From contig SVEZ01000002.1 in the NCBI GenBank assembly GCA_015057115.1, positions 62,001 through 126,000 on the forward strand: 64,000 nucleotides of DNA, in the 5' to 3' direction. The translations under genes were made by a program, and so were the position numbers. This document shows positions 52,073 through 61,549 of this stretch, piece after piece. Under the pieces are notes generated by a model, which saw nothing but the letters and a program-made list of their open reading frames with translations, made no database searches and was not told where the DNA came from. The DNA is from Lachnospiraceae bacterium. GTDB taxonomy: Bacteria > Bacillota > Clostridia > Lachnospirales > Lachnospiraceae. How positions within the stretch are numbered: the first letter of the stretch is position 1; each line of letters opens with the position of its first letter.

Positions 52073-52294
52073 ATGACAGAGGAAAAAATCGCTCGTATCA
52101 ACGAATTATATCATAAATCAAAGGCAGAAGGATTAACAGAAGAAGAAAAGAAAGAGCAGTTTATGCTTCGGCAGGAGTATATCGCAGCCATTAAAGGGGC
52201 AATTTCTGCTCAAATGGAAAATGTCAGCGTAGAAGAAGCGGACGGAACCATTGTTTCTGCTGTGGAACGCAGACGTCAGAAAGGAAAGAACTAA
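52073..52294 (+). CDS. DUF896 family small protein
   Basis: A 73-residue soluble helical protein of the DUF896 (YnzC/YneF-region) family. It shows EKIARINELYHKSKAEGLTEEE and RQEYIAAIKG, both typical. Its function is not known; Bacillus relatives are linked to the SOS region or ribosome association. The ATG follows AAGGATAAGG; the larger ORF of the track has an unsupported start inside rnfB. miaB starts one base after its stop. Confidence 0.9.
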   Translation: MTEEKIARINELYHKSKAEGLTEEEKKEQFMLRQEYIAAIKGAISAQMENVSVEEADGTIVSAVERRRQKGKN

Positions 52295-52295
52295 G

Positions 52296-53747
52296 TTGAG
52301 TAAGAAAAAAATCATCAATACAAGATTAACTGCTATTCTGGAGGCTGCACCTACAGAAGATTTAGATAGACAGGATTATTTTATTAAAGTAGCAAAAGAA
52401 GAAGTAGCAAAACGAAGTGAAGCAGCCGGTCGTCCCATGACCTGCTGTGTCAATACCTTTGGATGTCAGATGAATGCCAGAGATTCCGAGAAAATTCTTG
52501 GTGTTTTGGAAAAAGCAGGCTATGTGGAGTCAGAAGATGAACATGCAGACTTTGTAATCTATAATACCTGTACTGTAAGGGAAAACGCCTGCAACCGTGT
52601 TTACGGACGTCTTGGCTATTTAAGCACTTTGAAAAAGAAAAACGAATTCATGAAGATTGCTCTTTGCGGATGCATGATGCAGGAAGAGCATGTAAGGGAA
52701 AAAATTCATCAGAGTTATCCCTTTGTAGATTTGGTTTTCGGAACCCATAACATTTATAAATTTGCGGAATTATTAGTGGAAATGCTGTTTTCCGATTTTC
52801 AGATTGTGGAAGTGGTAGAAGGCAGTAATAAGATTGTAGAAGAACTTCCTATTGTACGAAAGTATTCCTATAAATCCGGTGTCAACATTACTTTTGGCTG
52901 CAACAATTTCTGTAGCTATTGTATTGTACCTTATGTTCGGGGACGTGAAAAGAGCCGTGAACCTAAGGATATTATCCGGGAAATTGAAAAGCTTGCATCC
53001 GACGGGGTGGTTGAGGTTATGTTGTTAGGTCAGAATGTAAATTCCTACGGAAAAGGCCTTGCAGACCCAATTACCTTTGCAGAACTTTTACAGGAAGTAG
53101 AGAAAATTGACGGTATCGAGAGAATTCGTTTTATGACCTCTCATCCTAAGGATTTATCTGATGAATTAATAGAGGTAATGGCAAATTCCAAAAAGATTTG
53201 CCGTCATTTACATTTACCGGTTCAATCCGGAAGTTCTCGAATTTTGAAAATCATGAACCGCCATTATGATAGAGAACATTACTTAAATCTGGTAAAGAAG
53301 ATTCGTGAAAAACTACCGGATGTAGCCCTTACAACAGATATTATTGTGGGATTCCCCGGTGAAACAGAAGAGGACTTCTTAGAAACTCTTTCTCTGGTAA
53401 AAGAAGTAGAGTACGACAGTGCTTTTACCTTTATTTATTCCAAGAGAACCGGAACTCCGGCTGCATCTATGCCGGATCAGGTGCCGGAGGATGTGGTAAA
53501 GGATCGCTTTGATCGACTTTTAAAAGAAGTACAGGAAATTTCCGAAAAAAGAGCAAGAGCCTATGAAGGACAGGATGCTACTGTATTGGTAGAATCTGTA
53601 AATGAGCAGGATGCCTCTTTAGTAACCGGACGTATGAGCAATAATCTTTTGGTACATTTTCCGGGAGATAAGGACCTTATCGGTAAATTGGTAGACGTTC
53701 ATCTTGATACCTGCAAAGGATTCTATTTCCTGGGTTCAAGGAAGTAA
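52296..53747 (+). CDS. miaB: tRNA-2-methylthio-N6-isopentenyladenosine synthase MiaB
   Basis: A 483-residue radical SAM methylthiotransferase that adds a methylthio group to i6A37 of tRNAs. The N-terminal cluster uses cysteines in VNTFGCQMN, YNTCTVRENA and CGCMMQE. The radical SAM motif is CNNFCSYC, and a C-terminal TRAM domain is present. It starts at TTG (LSKKK) after AAGGAAAG; the ORF-track start is inside DUF896. ruvAB follow. Confidence 0.95.
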   Translation: MSKKKIINTRLTAILEAAPTEDLDRQDYFIKVAKEEVAKRSEAAGRPMTCCVNTFGCQMNARDSEKILGVLEKAGYVESEDEHADFVIYNTCTVRENACNRVYGRLGYLSTLKKKNEFMKIALCGCMMQEEHVREKIHQSYPFVDLVFGTHNIYKFAELLVEMLFSDFQIVEVVEGSNKIVEELPIVRKYSYKSGVNITFGCNNFCSYCIVPYVRGREKSREPKDIIREIEKLASDGVVEVMLLGQNVNSYGKGLADPITFAELLQEVEKIDGIERIRFMTSHPKDLSDELIEVMANSKKICRHLHLPVQSGSSRILKIMNRHYDREHYLNLVKKIREKLPDVALTTDIIVGFPGETEEDFLETLSLVKEVEYDSAFTFIYSKRTGTPAASMPDQVPEDVVKDRFDRLLKEVQEISEKRARAYEGQDATVLVESVNEQDASLVTGRMSNNLLVHFPGDKDLIGKLVDVHLDTCKGFYFLGSRK

Positions 53748-53760
53748 GTAAAGGAGTATT

Positions 53761-54357
53761 ATGTACGGTTTTATTATTGGACGGATTGAAGAAATAGAAG
53801 AAAATCTGGTCTGTTTAAATTGCAATAACGTAGGATATGAAATCTATATTCCGGACAGTGTAAAACAAAAACTTCCACCCACTGGAGAAGAAATTAAGCT
53901 TTACACCTACTTAAACGTGCGGGAAGATGCTTTAGTTTTGTTTGGATTTTTAACCAAGGAGGACAAGCATTTATTTAAGTTACTGCTTACAGTAAGCGGT
54001 ATAGGCCCCAAGGGTGCCTTATCTATTTTGTCCGTAATGACTCCTCAGGAACTGAAATTTGCCATTTTAGCCGGGGACGATAAACAGATAAGCAAGGCTC
54101 CGGGTGTAGGGAAAAAGATGGCGCAAAAACTAATAATTGAGTTAAAAGACAAAATTGATTTATCAGAAACTTTAGCGGAACAGGTAGTGCCGGAATCGGA
54201 AATCGCTAACAGCGCCAGAAACGATGCCATCAGCGCTTTAACCGCTTTAGGATACAGTGCAACGGAGAGTATGAAAACCGTATCGAGTATAACCATTACT
54301 CCGGAAATGGATGCAGAAGACATCATTAAGCTGGCATTAAAGAAGTTGGCATTTTAA
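53761..54357 (+). CDS. ruvA: Holliday junction branch migration protein RuvA
   Basis: A 198-residue protein that binds four-way DNA junctions and loads RuvB. OB-fold N-domain, two helix-hairpin-helix motifs (VSGIGPKGALSIL; APGVGKKMAQKLIIELKDK) and a C-terminal RuvB-binding domain with LTALGYS. AAAGGAG precedes the ATG; ruvB follows after 15 bases. Confidence 0.97.
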   Translation: MYGFIIGRIEEIEENLVCLNCNNVGYEIYIPDSVKQKLPPTGEEIKLYTYLNVREDALVLFGFLTKEDKHLFKLLLTVSGIGPKGALSILSVMTPQELKFAILAGDDKQISKAPGVGKKMAQKLIIELKDKIDLSETLAEQVVPESEIANSARNDAISALTALGYSATESMKTVSSITITPEMDAEDIIKLALKKLAF

Positions 54358-54372
54358 TATGCAGGAGAAGCT

Positions 54373-55374
54373 ATGGAAAAACGGATCATTTCCACCCAAC
54401 TTAGCACCGAGGATCTAGTAACAGACAACAGTCTACGTCCCCAGACCCTTGACGAGTATATCGGGCAGGAAAAGGTAAAAAACAACTTAAAAATATATAT
54501 CGAAGCTGCCAAGGAAAGACAGGAGCCCTTGGATCATGTACTGTTTTACGGTCCACCTGGTCTTGGTAAAACAACCCTTTCCGGTATTATTGCCAATGAA
54601 ATGGGAGTAAATGTAAAAGTCACTTCCGGACCGGCAATCCAAAAGCCGGGAGAAATGGCTTCTATTCTCAATAATCTTGGGGAAGGGGATATTTTGTTCG
54701 TGGATGAAATCCATCGGTTAAATAGACAGGTGGAAGAGGTATTATACCCGGCTATGGAGGATTTTGCCATTGACATTATGATTGGAAAAGGTACTACAGC
54801 CCGTTCCATCCGATTGGATTTACCGAAATTCACTCTGGTAGGCGCTACCACACGTGCAGGTCTTTTGTCTGCGCCCTTACGTGACCGTTTTGGTGTAGTA
54901 AACCATTTGGAATTTTATACTCCGGAAGAATTACAAATTATTGTGGAGCGTTCTGCTAAGAAATTAAATGTGAACATTGATAAAGATGGAGCTTATGAAC
55001 TTGCCAGAAGATCCAGAGGAACTCCCAGACTTGCAAACCGCTTGTTAAAGCGAGTTCGTGATTTTGCCCAAATCAAATATAATGGCATGATAACTAAGGA
55101 AGTGGCCGATGAAGTCCTTACCAGATTAGAAGTAGACAGTCTGGGGCTTGACAGAAATGACCGAAATATTCTGTTAACCATTATTGATAAGTTTGGCGGT
55201 GGACCGCTAGGCCTTGAGACCATGGCAGCCTCCTTGGGTGAGGATGCCGGAACCATTGAAGATGTTTATGAGCCTTATCTTGTACAGAACGGATTTCTGC
55301 TTAGAACTCCAAGGGGGAGAATGGCAACAGATCTTGCCTATGAGCATTTGCACAGAAACCGACCGGAAGCATAA
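54373..55374 (+). CDS. ruvB: Holliday junction branch migration ATPase RuvB
   Basis: A 333-residue AAA+ motor. Walker [10 protein letters not shown], Walker B VDEIHRL, sensor 1 GATTRAG and arginine finger region DRFG are visible; a winged-helix C-domain follows. It works with RuvA in recombination repair. No T-tailed terminator follows; instead a hairpin-rich repeat lies downstream. Confidence 0.98.
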   Translation: MEKRIISTQLSTEDLVTDNSLRPQTLDEYIGQEKVKNNLKIYIEAAKERQEPLDHVLFYGPPGLGKTTLSGIIANEMGVNVKVTSGPAIQKPGEMASILNNLGEGDILFVDEIHRLNRQVEEVLYPAMEDFAIDIMIGKGTTARSIRLDLPKFTLVGATTRAGLLSAPLRDRFGVVNHLEFYTPEELQIIVERSAKKLNVNIDKDGAYELARRSRGTPRLANRLLKRVRDFAQIKYNGMITKEVADEVLTRLEVDSLGLDRNDRNILLTIIDKFGGGPLGLETMAASLGEDAGTIEDVYEPYLVQNGFLLRTPRGRMATDLAYEHLHRNRPEA

Positions 55375-55376
55375 TA

Positions 55377-55569
55377 CTTGCGTTTGGCTCGTGCTTTTGT
55401 GATATAACGGTTGTTCTGCGACCGTTATCGCGTGGCGTCGGCAAATAAGCGCGTTGCGCTTATTTACGGCCCTTGCCAGTACGTCATTTTGCCCGCAAGC
55501 GGTCAATGACGTCTGCCAGTGCCTAACAAGCACTTCGTGCTTGCTTGCCTTGTGCCTTCGTGGTATAAT
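55377..55569 (+). repeat. Hairpin-rich intergenic element between promoter-like direct repeats
   Basis: This fills most of the 225-base ruvB-zapA gap. Two imperfect direct repeats of about 30 bases (55377-55408 and 55540-55569) share CTTGC, GTGC, TT, GTG and TATAA at matching places and differ mostly by transitions. Between and overlapping them are four stem-loops: ATAACGGT/ACCGTTAT, AAATAAGCGC/GCGCTTATTT, ACGTCATT/AATGACGT and CAAGCAC/GTGCTTG. The stretch is visibly more GC-rich than its neighbours. It contains no coding capacity. It resembles a palindromic mobile repeat or a structured RNA; neither is proven. Confidence 0.6.
55541..55569 (+). promoter_or_regulatory. Promoter of zapA
   Basis: TTGCTT, 17 bases, TATAAT with an extended TG. 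It is the right-hand copy of the direct repeat and its -35 overlaps the last hairpin. Confidence 0.65.
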
Positions 55570-55599
55570 AAACGAAAAATAAAACAATAGGATGGATAG

Positions 55600-56022
55600 A
55601 TGATGACAACGAAGTCAAATGCAGAGGTTATTATCGGTGGTAAAGTATACACCTTAAGCGGATATGAAAGTGAAGAATATATGCAGAAGGTTGCTTCTTT
55701 TATCAACAAGAAAATGGAGGAACTTTCCACAACCATGGAAGGGTATAATCATCTGTCCATGGAGCAGAAATCGCTGTTAATGGAGCTTAACTTAACAGAC
55801 GAATACTTCAAGTCCAAAGAACGGGTTGAACAGTTAGAAGAAGATTTAGAAGAATTTAAAAAGGGACAGGCTGAATTAAAGCATGAACTGATATCCCTAC
55901 AGATTAAGCTTGACACCATGAAGGACAGCATTTTAGAATTGGAGTCTAAAAATAAAGAACTTACACATATCAAAGAGCAATTGGAATCCTCTTTGGAAGA
56001 GAAACTATTAGGAAAAGTATAA
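55600..56022 (+). CDS. zapA: Cell division protein ZapA
   Basis: A 140-residue FtsZ-ring stabiliser. The N-terminal ZapA domain shows AEVIIGGKVYTLSGYESEEYMQKVASFINKKM (quoted parts only in order), followed by a coiled coil from residue 70 rich in Glu, Lys and Leu. It is longer than Bacillus ZapA because of the extended coiled coil. It starts at ATG after AGGATGG and ends at a terminator. Confidence 0.88.
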   Translation: MMTTKSNAEVIIGGKVYTLSGYESEEYMQKVASFINKKMEELSTTMEGYNHLSMEQKSLLMELNLTDEYFKSKERVEQLEEDLEEFKKGQAELKHELISLQIKLDTMKDSILELESKNKELTHIKEQLESSLEEKLLGKV

Positions 56023-56029
56023 CGAAGCG

Positions 56030-56067
56030 AAACTCCATTTTGATGTAAATGCAAAATGGAGTTTTTT
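56030..56067 (+). terminator. Terminator of zapA
   Basis: AAACTCCATTTT / AAAATGGAGTTT stem followed by T residues. No clear promoter separates it from the U32 gene, so some read-through is likely. Confidence 0.85.
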
Positions 56068-56080
56068 CAAAGGTAACAGT

Positions 56081-58216
56081 ATGAAACATGAATTATTGGC
56101 GCCGGCAGGCAGTCTGAAAACTTTTTATGCGGTTGTAAATGCGGGAGCAGATGCAGTATATGTAGGCGGTCCCAGATTTGGAGCCAGAGCCTATGCCCAG
56201 AATTTTACAACAGAAGAATTAATCGAAGCTATTACTTATGGAAAACTTCATGGTGTGAAGGTCTATATGACCGTGAATACCCTTGTTAAAGAGTCGGAAG
56301 TACAGGATTGTATTGACATGATGATTCCTTTTTACGAAGCAGGTTTAGCCGGAGTTATTATTCAGGATGTAGGAATTATTCGTACATTCCGAAAACATTT
56401 TCCGAAAATGGAGCTTCATGCCAGCACTCAAATGTCCGTCAGCAACGTAGAGGGGGCAAATCTTTTAAAGGAAGCTGGAATCTGTCGTGTTGTACCCAGC
56501 AGAGAACTTTCTTTAACGGAATTAAAAGAAATCCATGATGAAACCGGAATGGAACTTGAAACCTTTATTCATGGTGCCCTTTGTTACTGTTATTCCGGTC
56601 AATGTCTATTTAGTAGTTTTATCGGTGGAAGAAGCGGAAATCGAGGACGCTGCGCTCAACCTTGTCGCCTTCCTTATGAGGTATTTGATGAAAATAACCG
56701 CAAAATTTTTGAAAAACGTGAGCTTTTTAGCTTGAAGGACCTTTGTACCTTGCAGTTTCTTCCGGAAATATTGGAGTCGGGTGTCTATTCTTTAAAGATT
56801 GAAGGACGTATGAAGCAGACTTCTTATGCTTACACTGTAGTATCCATTTACCGCAAGTACTTGGATTTGTACGACGAAAAAGGAAAAGAAGGGTATCAGG
56901 TTTCCAAGAAGGACTATGAAGCGCTTTTAAAAGCAGGAAACCGCGACGGTTTCACTAATGGATATTATAAACAGCACAATGGAAAAGACATGCTCACCGG
57001 CAGGTCATCGGCTCATGTAAGCAGCGAAGGTATTCTGGATGAAAACTTAATGTGCCAAAAAAAGCAGGTTCCAATCAGCGGATCATGCAAATTACAGGTT
57101 GATGAACCCGTAACCCTTACGGTGAAATATAAAGACGTAGAAGTTGCGGTTACCGGAGCTACTGTACAGGCGGCAGAAAACAAAGGAATTCTACGGGAGC
57201 AGATTGAAAAACAATTACAAAAAACCGGCTCAACGCCATACGTTTTTGGTATGTTAGATATAGCAATGGATGATGGAATTTTTCTGCCTGTATCCTCCTT
57301 AAATCAGCTTAGAAGAGAAGCCTTGGAGGTTCTTACCCGTCAAATTTGTGGGCAACGGTTGTATGAGGCTCCAAAGGCTGAAGAAGAAACCTCCCATAAT
57401 ATTATAGCTGGCAAGGAAAATGTATCGGTTTTAGTACGCACGAAAGAGCAACTTTTTGCATTAATGGACCGTCCCTATATAAGTAGAATATACCTTGAGA
57501 TAACCGCCTTTAGTCCTGAAGAGTCAAAAGCGCTTATCCCGGATCTTTTCAAAATACGACAGGAACAGCTGGAAATCTACCTTGCTCTTCCTTACATTTT
57601 TCGGAAAAGAAATAAAGACCATTTTTTACGGGCATATGAACTATTAAAAGATGTTACAGACGGATTCCTTGCCCGTAGTTACGACAGCCTTGGTTTTGTA
57701 AAAGAGCAAAAGCTTCCATTTGTAACGGATGCATCCTTGTACTGTTTCCACACAGAAGCAGTGAGATTTTTTAAGGATTTTTCAGCATGGCAGACTACAG
57801 TTCCCGTGGAAATAACTCGGAAAGAAATGAAGCCTTTACTTCCTTTTACTCCGGAACTTATTGTATACGGTCGCATTCCATTAATGATTAGCGCAGGATG
57901 TGTTAAAAAGAACACCGCAGAATGCAAGAAAAAAAGCGAAACACTGTTTGTAAAAGACCGAATGGGTTACGTTTTTCCTGTTGTAAATGAATGTAATGGA
58001 TGTTACAACGTCCTTTATAACAGTAAACCCACTTGTTTATTTAATGATAAAACGTCCTTTGATACCCCGTATTTACGTCTGCAGTTTTCTACAGAAGACG
58101 AAAGCGAGGTTAATAAGGTTCTGGCCCTGTTTGAAAAACAGGTGCTTGGATTTAACACGCCGGCAAAAGCCCTTACGGATTTTACCTGGGGCCATTACAA
58201 AAAAGGCGTGGAGTAG
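56081..58216 (+). CDS. U32 family peptidase (collagenase-like) with C-terminal DUF3656-like part
   Basis: A 711-residue protein. Residues 1-280 are the U32 TIM-barrel-like domain with LLAPAGSLKTFYAVVNAGAD and the signature-like FIHGALCYCYSGQCLFSS. A cysteine cluster GNRGRCAQPCR and C(N)GCYN near the end suggest an iron-sulfur cluster, as in RlhA and TrhP, which act in RNA hydroxylation. The middle and C-terminal part resemble DUF3656. Peptidase activity or rRNA/tRNA modification cannot be separated here. The gene sits beside zapA, as often in Firmicutes. Confidence 0.88.
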   Translation: MKHELLAPAGSLKTFYAVVNAGADAVYVGGPRFGARAYAQNFTTEELIEAITYGKLHGVKVYMTVNTLVKESEVQDCIDMMIPFYEAGLAGVIIQDVGIIRTFRKHFPKMELHASTQMSVSNVEGANLLKEAGICRVVPSRELSLTELKEIHDETGMELETFIHGALCYCYSGQCLFSSFIGGRSGNRGRCAQPCRLPYEVFDENNRKIFEKRELFSLKDLCTLQFLPEILESGVYSLKIEGRMKQTSYAYTVVSIYRKYLDLYDEKGKEGYQVSKKDYEALLKAGNRDGFTNGYYKQHNGKDMLTGRSSAHVSSEGILDENLMCQKKQVPISGSCKLQVDEPVTLTVKYKDVEVAVTGATVQAAENKGILREQIEKQLQKTGSTPYVFGMLDIAMDDGIFLPVSSLNQLRREALEVLTRQICGQRLYEAPKAEEETSHNIIAGKENVSVLVRTKEQLFALMDRPYISRIYLEITAFSPEESKALIPDLFKIRQEQLEIYLALPYIFRKRNKDHFLRAYELLKDVTDGFLARSYDSLGFVKEQKLPFVTDASLYCFHTEAVRFFKDFSAWQTTVPVEITRKEMKPLLPFTPELIVYGRIPLMISAGCVKKNTAECKKKSETLFVKDRMGYVFPVVNECNGCYNVLYNSKPTCLFNDKTSFDTPYLRLQFSTEDESEVNKVLALFEKQVLGFNTPAKALTDFTWGHYKKGVE

Positions 58217-58224
58217 GAGCAACT

Positions 58225-59604
58225 ATGATTCAGATTATTGTACAACTTTCAAAAATATTAATGATTTTTCTTCTTGGCCTTTATACCATAGAAGGATTTT
58301 CCAGTATGGCAAGAAAAAGTCCGGAATTAAGAAGTCAGATTAGCACCAGACAGCGTCTGTTTATGTATATGCTGCATTTTATCGGAAATATGGTGATGTA
58401 TATGGTTCAGCAAGATTTTCGATATCTGATTTTTTACGGTGTGCAGCTGTTGATTTTTTCCATGTTCCTAACGCTGTATGACTTGTTTTATGAAAAAGCA
58501 TCCACCCTTGTGGTGAACAATATGGTTATGCTTTTAATGATTGGCATGCTGATTTTAACAAGATTAAGTCTGGAGCATGCCATGAGACAGTTTGTCTTTA
58601 TGTTTGCCGGAATGATACTGTGTACCTTGGTTCCGTTTTTTATTCACAAGCTGACTTTTTTAAGTCGACTGACCTGGGTATTTGGCATTTTGGGATTGCT
58701 TGCACTAGCCGTTGTATTAGTTTATGCAAGAGTAAGCTACGGCGCCAAATTATCCATTTCTCTGGGTCCTGTGTCCATACAGCCATCGGAATTTGTAAAG
58801 ATCACGTACGTATTTTTCGTAGCAGGTATGCTTTATAAGGATACCTCCTTCAAACAGGTGGTAATTACAACAGTTATGGCGGCAGCCCATGTGTTGGTAT
58901 TGGTGGCATCCAGAGATTTAGGAAGTGCCCTTATCTATTTTGTGGCATATATGGTTATTACATTTGTGGCAACAAAAGATGTGCGTTATCTGTTGCTTAT
59001 TATGGCCGGAGGCGTTTTAGCTGCAGTGGGAGGATATTATGTCTTTTCCCATGTTCGGGTTCGTGTCTTGGCATGGAGAGATCCTTTCGCACCGGGTGTT
59101 ATTGCCAATGAAGGCTGTCAGGTTGCCCAATCCCTATTTGCTATCGGTACCGGCGGCTGGCTTGGTTCCGGACTCTATCAGGGATTGCCAAAAAGTATTC
59201 CGGTTGTAGAGCAGGACTTCATTTTTGCCGCCATTTCCGAAGAAATGGGACTGGTCTTTGCCCTGTGTTTACTGCTGGTTTGCATTTGTTGTTTTATGAT
59301 GTTTTTGAATATTGCCATGCAGATGGAAAATAACTTCTATAAATTGGTGGCCCTGGGTCTTGGCTGTGTCTATGGATTTCAGGTATTCTTGACCGTTGGT
59401 GGAGTGACCAAATTCATTCCGTCTACCGGTGTAACCCTTCCGTTAATCAGTAGTGGAGGCAGTTCTTTGGTAAGTACGGTTATGATTTTTTCCATCATTG
59501 AAGGATTATATATTTTGAGAGAGGAAGAGGGTGAACGTTTTGCCGGAAAGAGACGATTTAAATCCAGAAAAAAAGAGAAAATCCAAAAAGAAGAAGAACA
59601 ATAA
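58225..59604 (+). CDS. FtsW/RodA/SpoVE-type peptidoglycan glycosyltransferase
   Basis: A 459-residue membrane protein with about ten to twelve helices. It polymerises lipid II together with a class B PBP. Family marks are SLGPVSIQPSEFVKI, DLGSALIYF and the late GGVTKFIPSTGVTLPLISSGGSSL. The N-terminal region is longer than in RodA. The next gene, a class B PBP, starts inside its end, giving a matched SEDS-PBP pair. Whether it serves division or elongation is not clear. Confidence 0.92.
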   Translation: MIQIIVQLSKILMIFLLGLYTIEGFSSMARKSPELRSQISTRQRLFMYMLHFIGNMVMYMVQQDFRYLIFYGVQLLIFSMFLTLYDLFYEKASTLVVNNMVMLLMIGMLILTRLSLEHAMRQFVFMFAGMILCTLVPFFIHKLTFLSRLTWVFGILGLLALAVVLVYARVSYGAKLSISLGPVSIQPSEFVKITYVFFVAGMLYKDTSFKQVVITTVMAAAHVLVLVASRDLGSALIYFVAYMVITFVATKDVRYLLLIMAGGVLAAVGGYYVFSHVRVRVLAWRDPFAPGVIANEGCQVAQSLFAIGTGGWLGSGLYQGLPKSIPVVEQDFIFAAISEEMGLVFALCLLLVCICCFMMFLNIAMQMENNFYKLVALGLGCVYGFQVFLTVGGVTKFIPSTGVTLPLISSGGSSLVSTVMIFSIIEGLYILREEEGERFAGKRRFKSRKKEKIQKEEEQ

Positions 59605-61018
59605 AAACAATCGGGAATTTGTAATTGTTACCTATTTCTTCCTGGCACTTTTTCTTTGCCTTATGGGGTATATTGTATCTTTTCAGGTTTTGCAGGCAGA
59701 AACAGTAATCAATAACCCCTACAATAAACGACAGACTATTTTTTCCAAGTCCATAATCCGTGGTAAAATTGAATCTTCAGACGGTAAAACCCTGGCAAAA
59801 ACAAAGGTAAATTCCAAAACCGGAAAAGAAACCCGAGTCTACCCTGCTGGAAATATGTTTGCTCACGCTGTAGGGTATAGTACCAACGGAAATACCGGAA
59901 TTGAAAGCTTCGCCAACTTCCAGCTTCTTCGAACCCACAGCTTTATCGGCGATCAACTGATGAATATGCTTTCCCAGAAGAAAAATCAGGGTGATACGGT
60001 GGTTTCCACTCTGTCCTATAAGCTGCAAAAAGCAGCATATCAGGGTCTAGGCGGGTATGAAGGAGCAGTGGTGGCATTAAATCCAAAAACCGGTAAAATC
60101 CTTTGTATGGTATCTAAGCCGGACTTTGATCCCAATCAGGTGGCAGACCATTATGACAGTATTGCCGGAACAGATGCCAACGGAAAAGAAAGTTCAGTGC
60201 TGTTAAACCGTACAACACAGGGTAGCTATACACCGGGTTCAACCTTTAAAATTTTTACCACCTTGGAATATTTAAAGGAAAACGGTACCAATGCAGCTTT
60301 TAACTATCATTGTACCGGGGCAAAAACTGCCGGTGGTACCACAATTCACTGTTATGGCGGAGAAGTACATGGTGACGTGGATTTGAAGCATCTTTTTGCC
60401 GAATCCTGTAACTGCGGTTATGCGGAAATGGGACTTTCGTTAGATATAGCATCTTTTCAAAAGTTAAGCAAAAAGATGTTATTTGACCGTTCCCTTCCCA
60501 TAGAATATCCTTACACCAAAAGTAAATTTTCATTAAGTGAAGATTCTTCCACAGCATCTATTATGATGGGAAGCTTTGGCCAGGATAAAATAACGGTTTC
60601 TCCCATTCATTTAGCGATGGTGGCAGGAGCCATTTCCAATAAGGGAATTCTTATGAAACCATACAGTATTGATCATGTGGAAAATGATGCCGGACAAATC
60701 GTAAGCGAAAACAATCCGGAGAAATATAAACAATTGTTATCTCCTCAAAAGGCAAAGATTATGAGGAGATTAATGCGGGCAACAGTGCGTTACGGTACAG
60801 CCACTGCATTACAGTCTAACAAATACCTTTCAGGAGGCAAAACAGGATCTGCTCAGGTTAGTGACTCTTCCGATGATACCCATTCCTGGTTTGTGGGATA
60901 TGCCAAAAATAAAAAAGGCAAATCCATTGCCATAGCGGTAATTGTGGAGAAACAGGGTAACGGCAGCCGATTTGCAGTACCCATTGCCAAAAAAGTATTT
61001 GACGCTTATTTCGATTAA
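59531..61018 (+). CDS. Class B penicillin-binding protein (transpeptidase), PbpA-like
   Basis: A 495-residue transpeptidase that crosslinks peptidoglycan. A Lys-rich cytosolic start is followed by one membrane helix (residues 30-50). Catalytic motifs are GSTFK (SxxK), SCN (SxN) and GGKTGSAQ (KTG). The N-terminal pedestal is short. It overlaps the FtsW-like gene by 74 bases; a TTG at 59540 with AGAGG nine bases upstream is as likely a start as the GTG at 59531. No terminator is visible after it. Confidence 0.92.
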   Translation: MNVLPERDDLNPEKKRKSKKKKNNKNNREFVIVTYFFLALFLCLMGYIVSFQVLQAETVINNPYNKRQTIFSKSIIRGKIESSDGKTLAKTKVNSKTGKETRVYPAGNMFAHAVGYSTNGNTGIESFANFQLLRTHSFIGDQLMNMLSQKKNQGDTVVSTLSYKLQKAAYQGLGGYEGAVVALNPKTGKILCMVSKPDFDPNQVADHYDSIAGTDANGKESSVLLNRTTQGSYTPGSTFKIFTTLEYLKENGTNAAFNYHCTGAKTAGGTTIHCYGGEVHGDVDLKHLFAESCNCGYAEMGLSLDIASFQKLSKKMLFDRSLPIEYPYTKSKFSLSEDSSTASIMMGSFGQDKITVSPIHLAMVAGAISNKGILMKPYSIDHVENDAGQIVSENNPEKYKQLLSPQKAKIMRRLMRATVRYGTATALQSNKYLSGGKTGSAQVSDSSDDTHSWFVGYAKNKKGKSIAIAVIVEKQGNGSRFAVPIAKKVFDAYFD

Positions 61019-61021
61019 TAA

Positions 61022-61050
61022 TTGCACAGGTACCAAAAAAGTTGTATAAT
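61022..61050 (+). promoter_or_regulatory. Promoter of the Nudix-DUF2953-gerW cluster
   Basis: TTGCAC, 17 bases, TATAAT, directly after the PBP stop codon. Confidence 0.68.
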
Positions 61051-61096
61051 CTTTTTAGATTAGATATAAAACCAAACCGCATGGAGGACTTGTGCA

Positions 61097-61549
61097 TTGA
61101 TCGAAGCAACGAGCTGTGGTGGTGTGGTAATTTTCAGAGGAAAGATCTTACTTCTGTTTAAGAACTATAAGAACAGATACGAAGGCTGGGTGCTTCCCAA
61201 AGGAACGGTAGAAGAGGGGGAGGACTATAAAACAACTGCGACCAGAGAGGTGAAGGAAGAAACCGATGTGGACGCAACCATTATTAAATATATTGGAAAA
61301 AGCCAATATTCTTTTACTGTACCGGAGGATACCGTGGAGAAAGAAGTACACTGGTATCTGATGATGGCTGATAGTTATTACTCGAAACCACAAAAGGAAG
61401 AGTTTTTCGTGGACTCAGGCTTTTATAAGTACCACGAAGCATATCATTTGCTGAAATTCGCAAATGAGAAACAGATATTAGAAACTGCCTACAGTGAATA
61501 CCTGGAGCTTAAGAAAAAGAACCTCTGGGGAAACAGGAGATATTATTGA
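61097..61549 (+). CDS. Nudix hydrolase
   Basis: A 150-residue hydrolase. The Nudix box GTVEEGEDYKTTATREVKEET matches the consensus G-x5-E-x7-RE-x2-EE except that the usual final Gly is Asp. Such enzymes cleave nucleotide diphosphate derivatives; the substrate is unknown. It starts at TTG nine bases after GGAGG. The next gene overlaps its stop by 4 bases. Confidence 0.9.
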   Translation: MIEATSCGGVVIFRGKILLLFKNYKNRYEGWVLPKGTVEEGEDYKTTATREVKEETDVDATIIKYIGKSQYSFTVPEDTVEKEVHWYLMMADSYYSKPQKEEFFVDSGFYKYHEAYHLLKFANEKQILETAYSEYLELKKKNLWGNRRYY

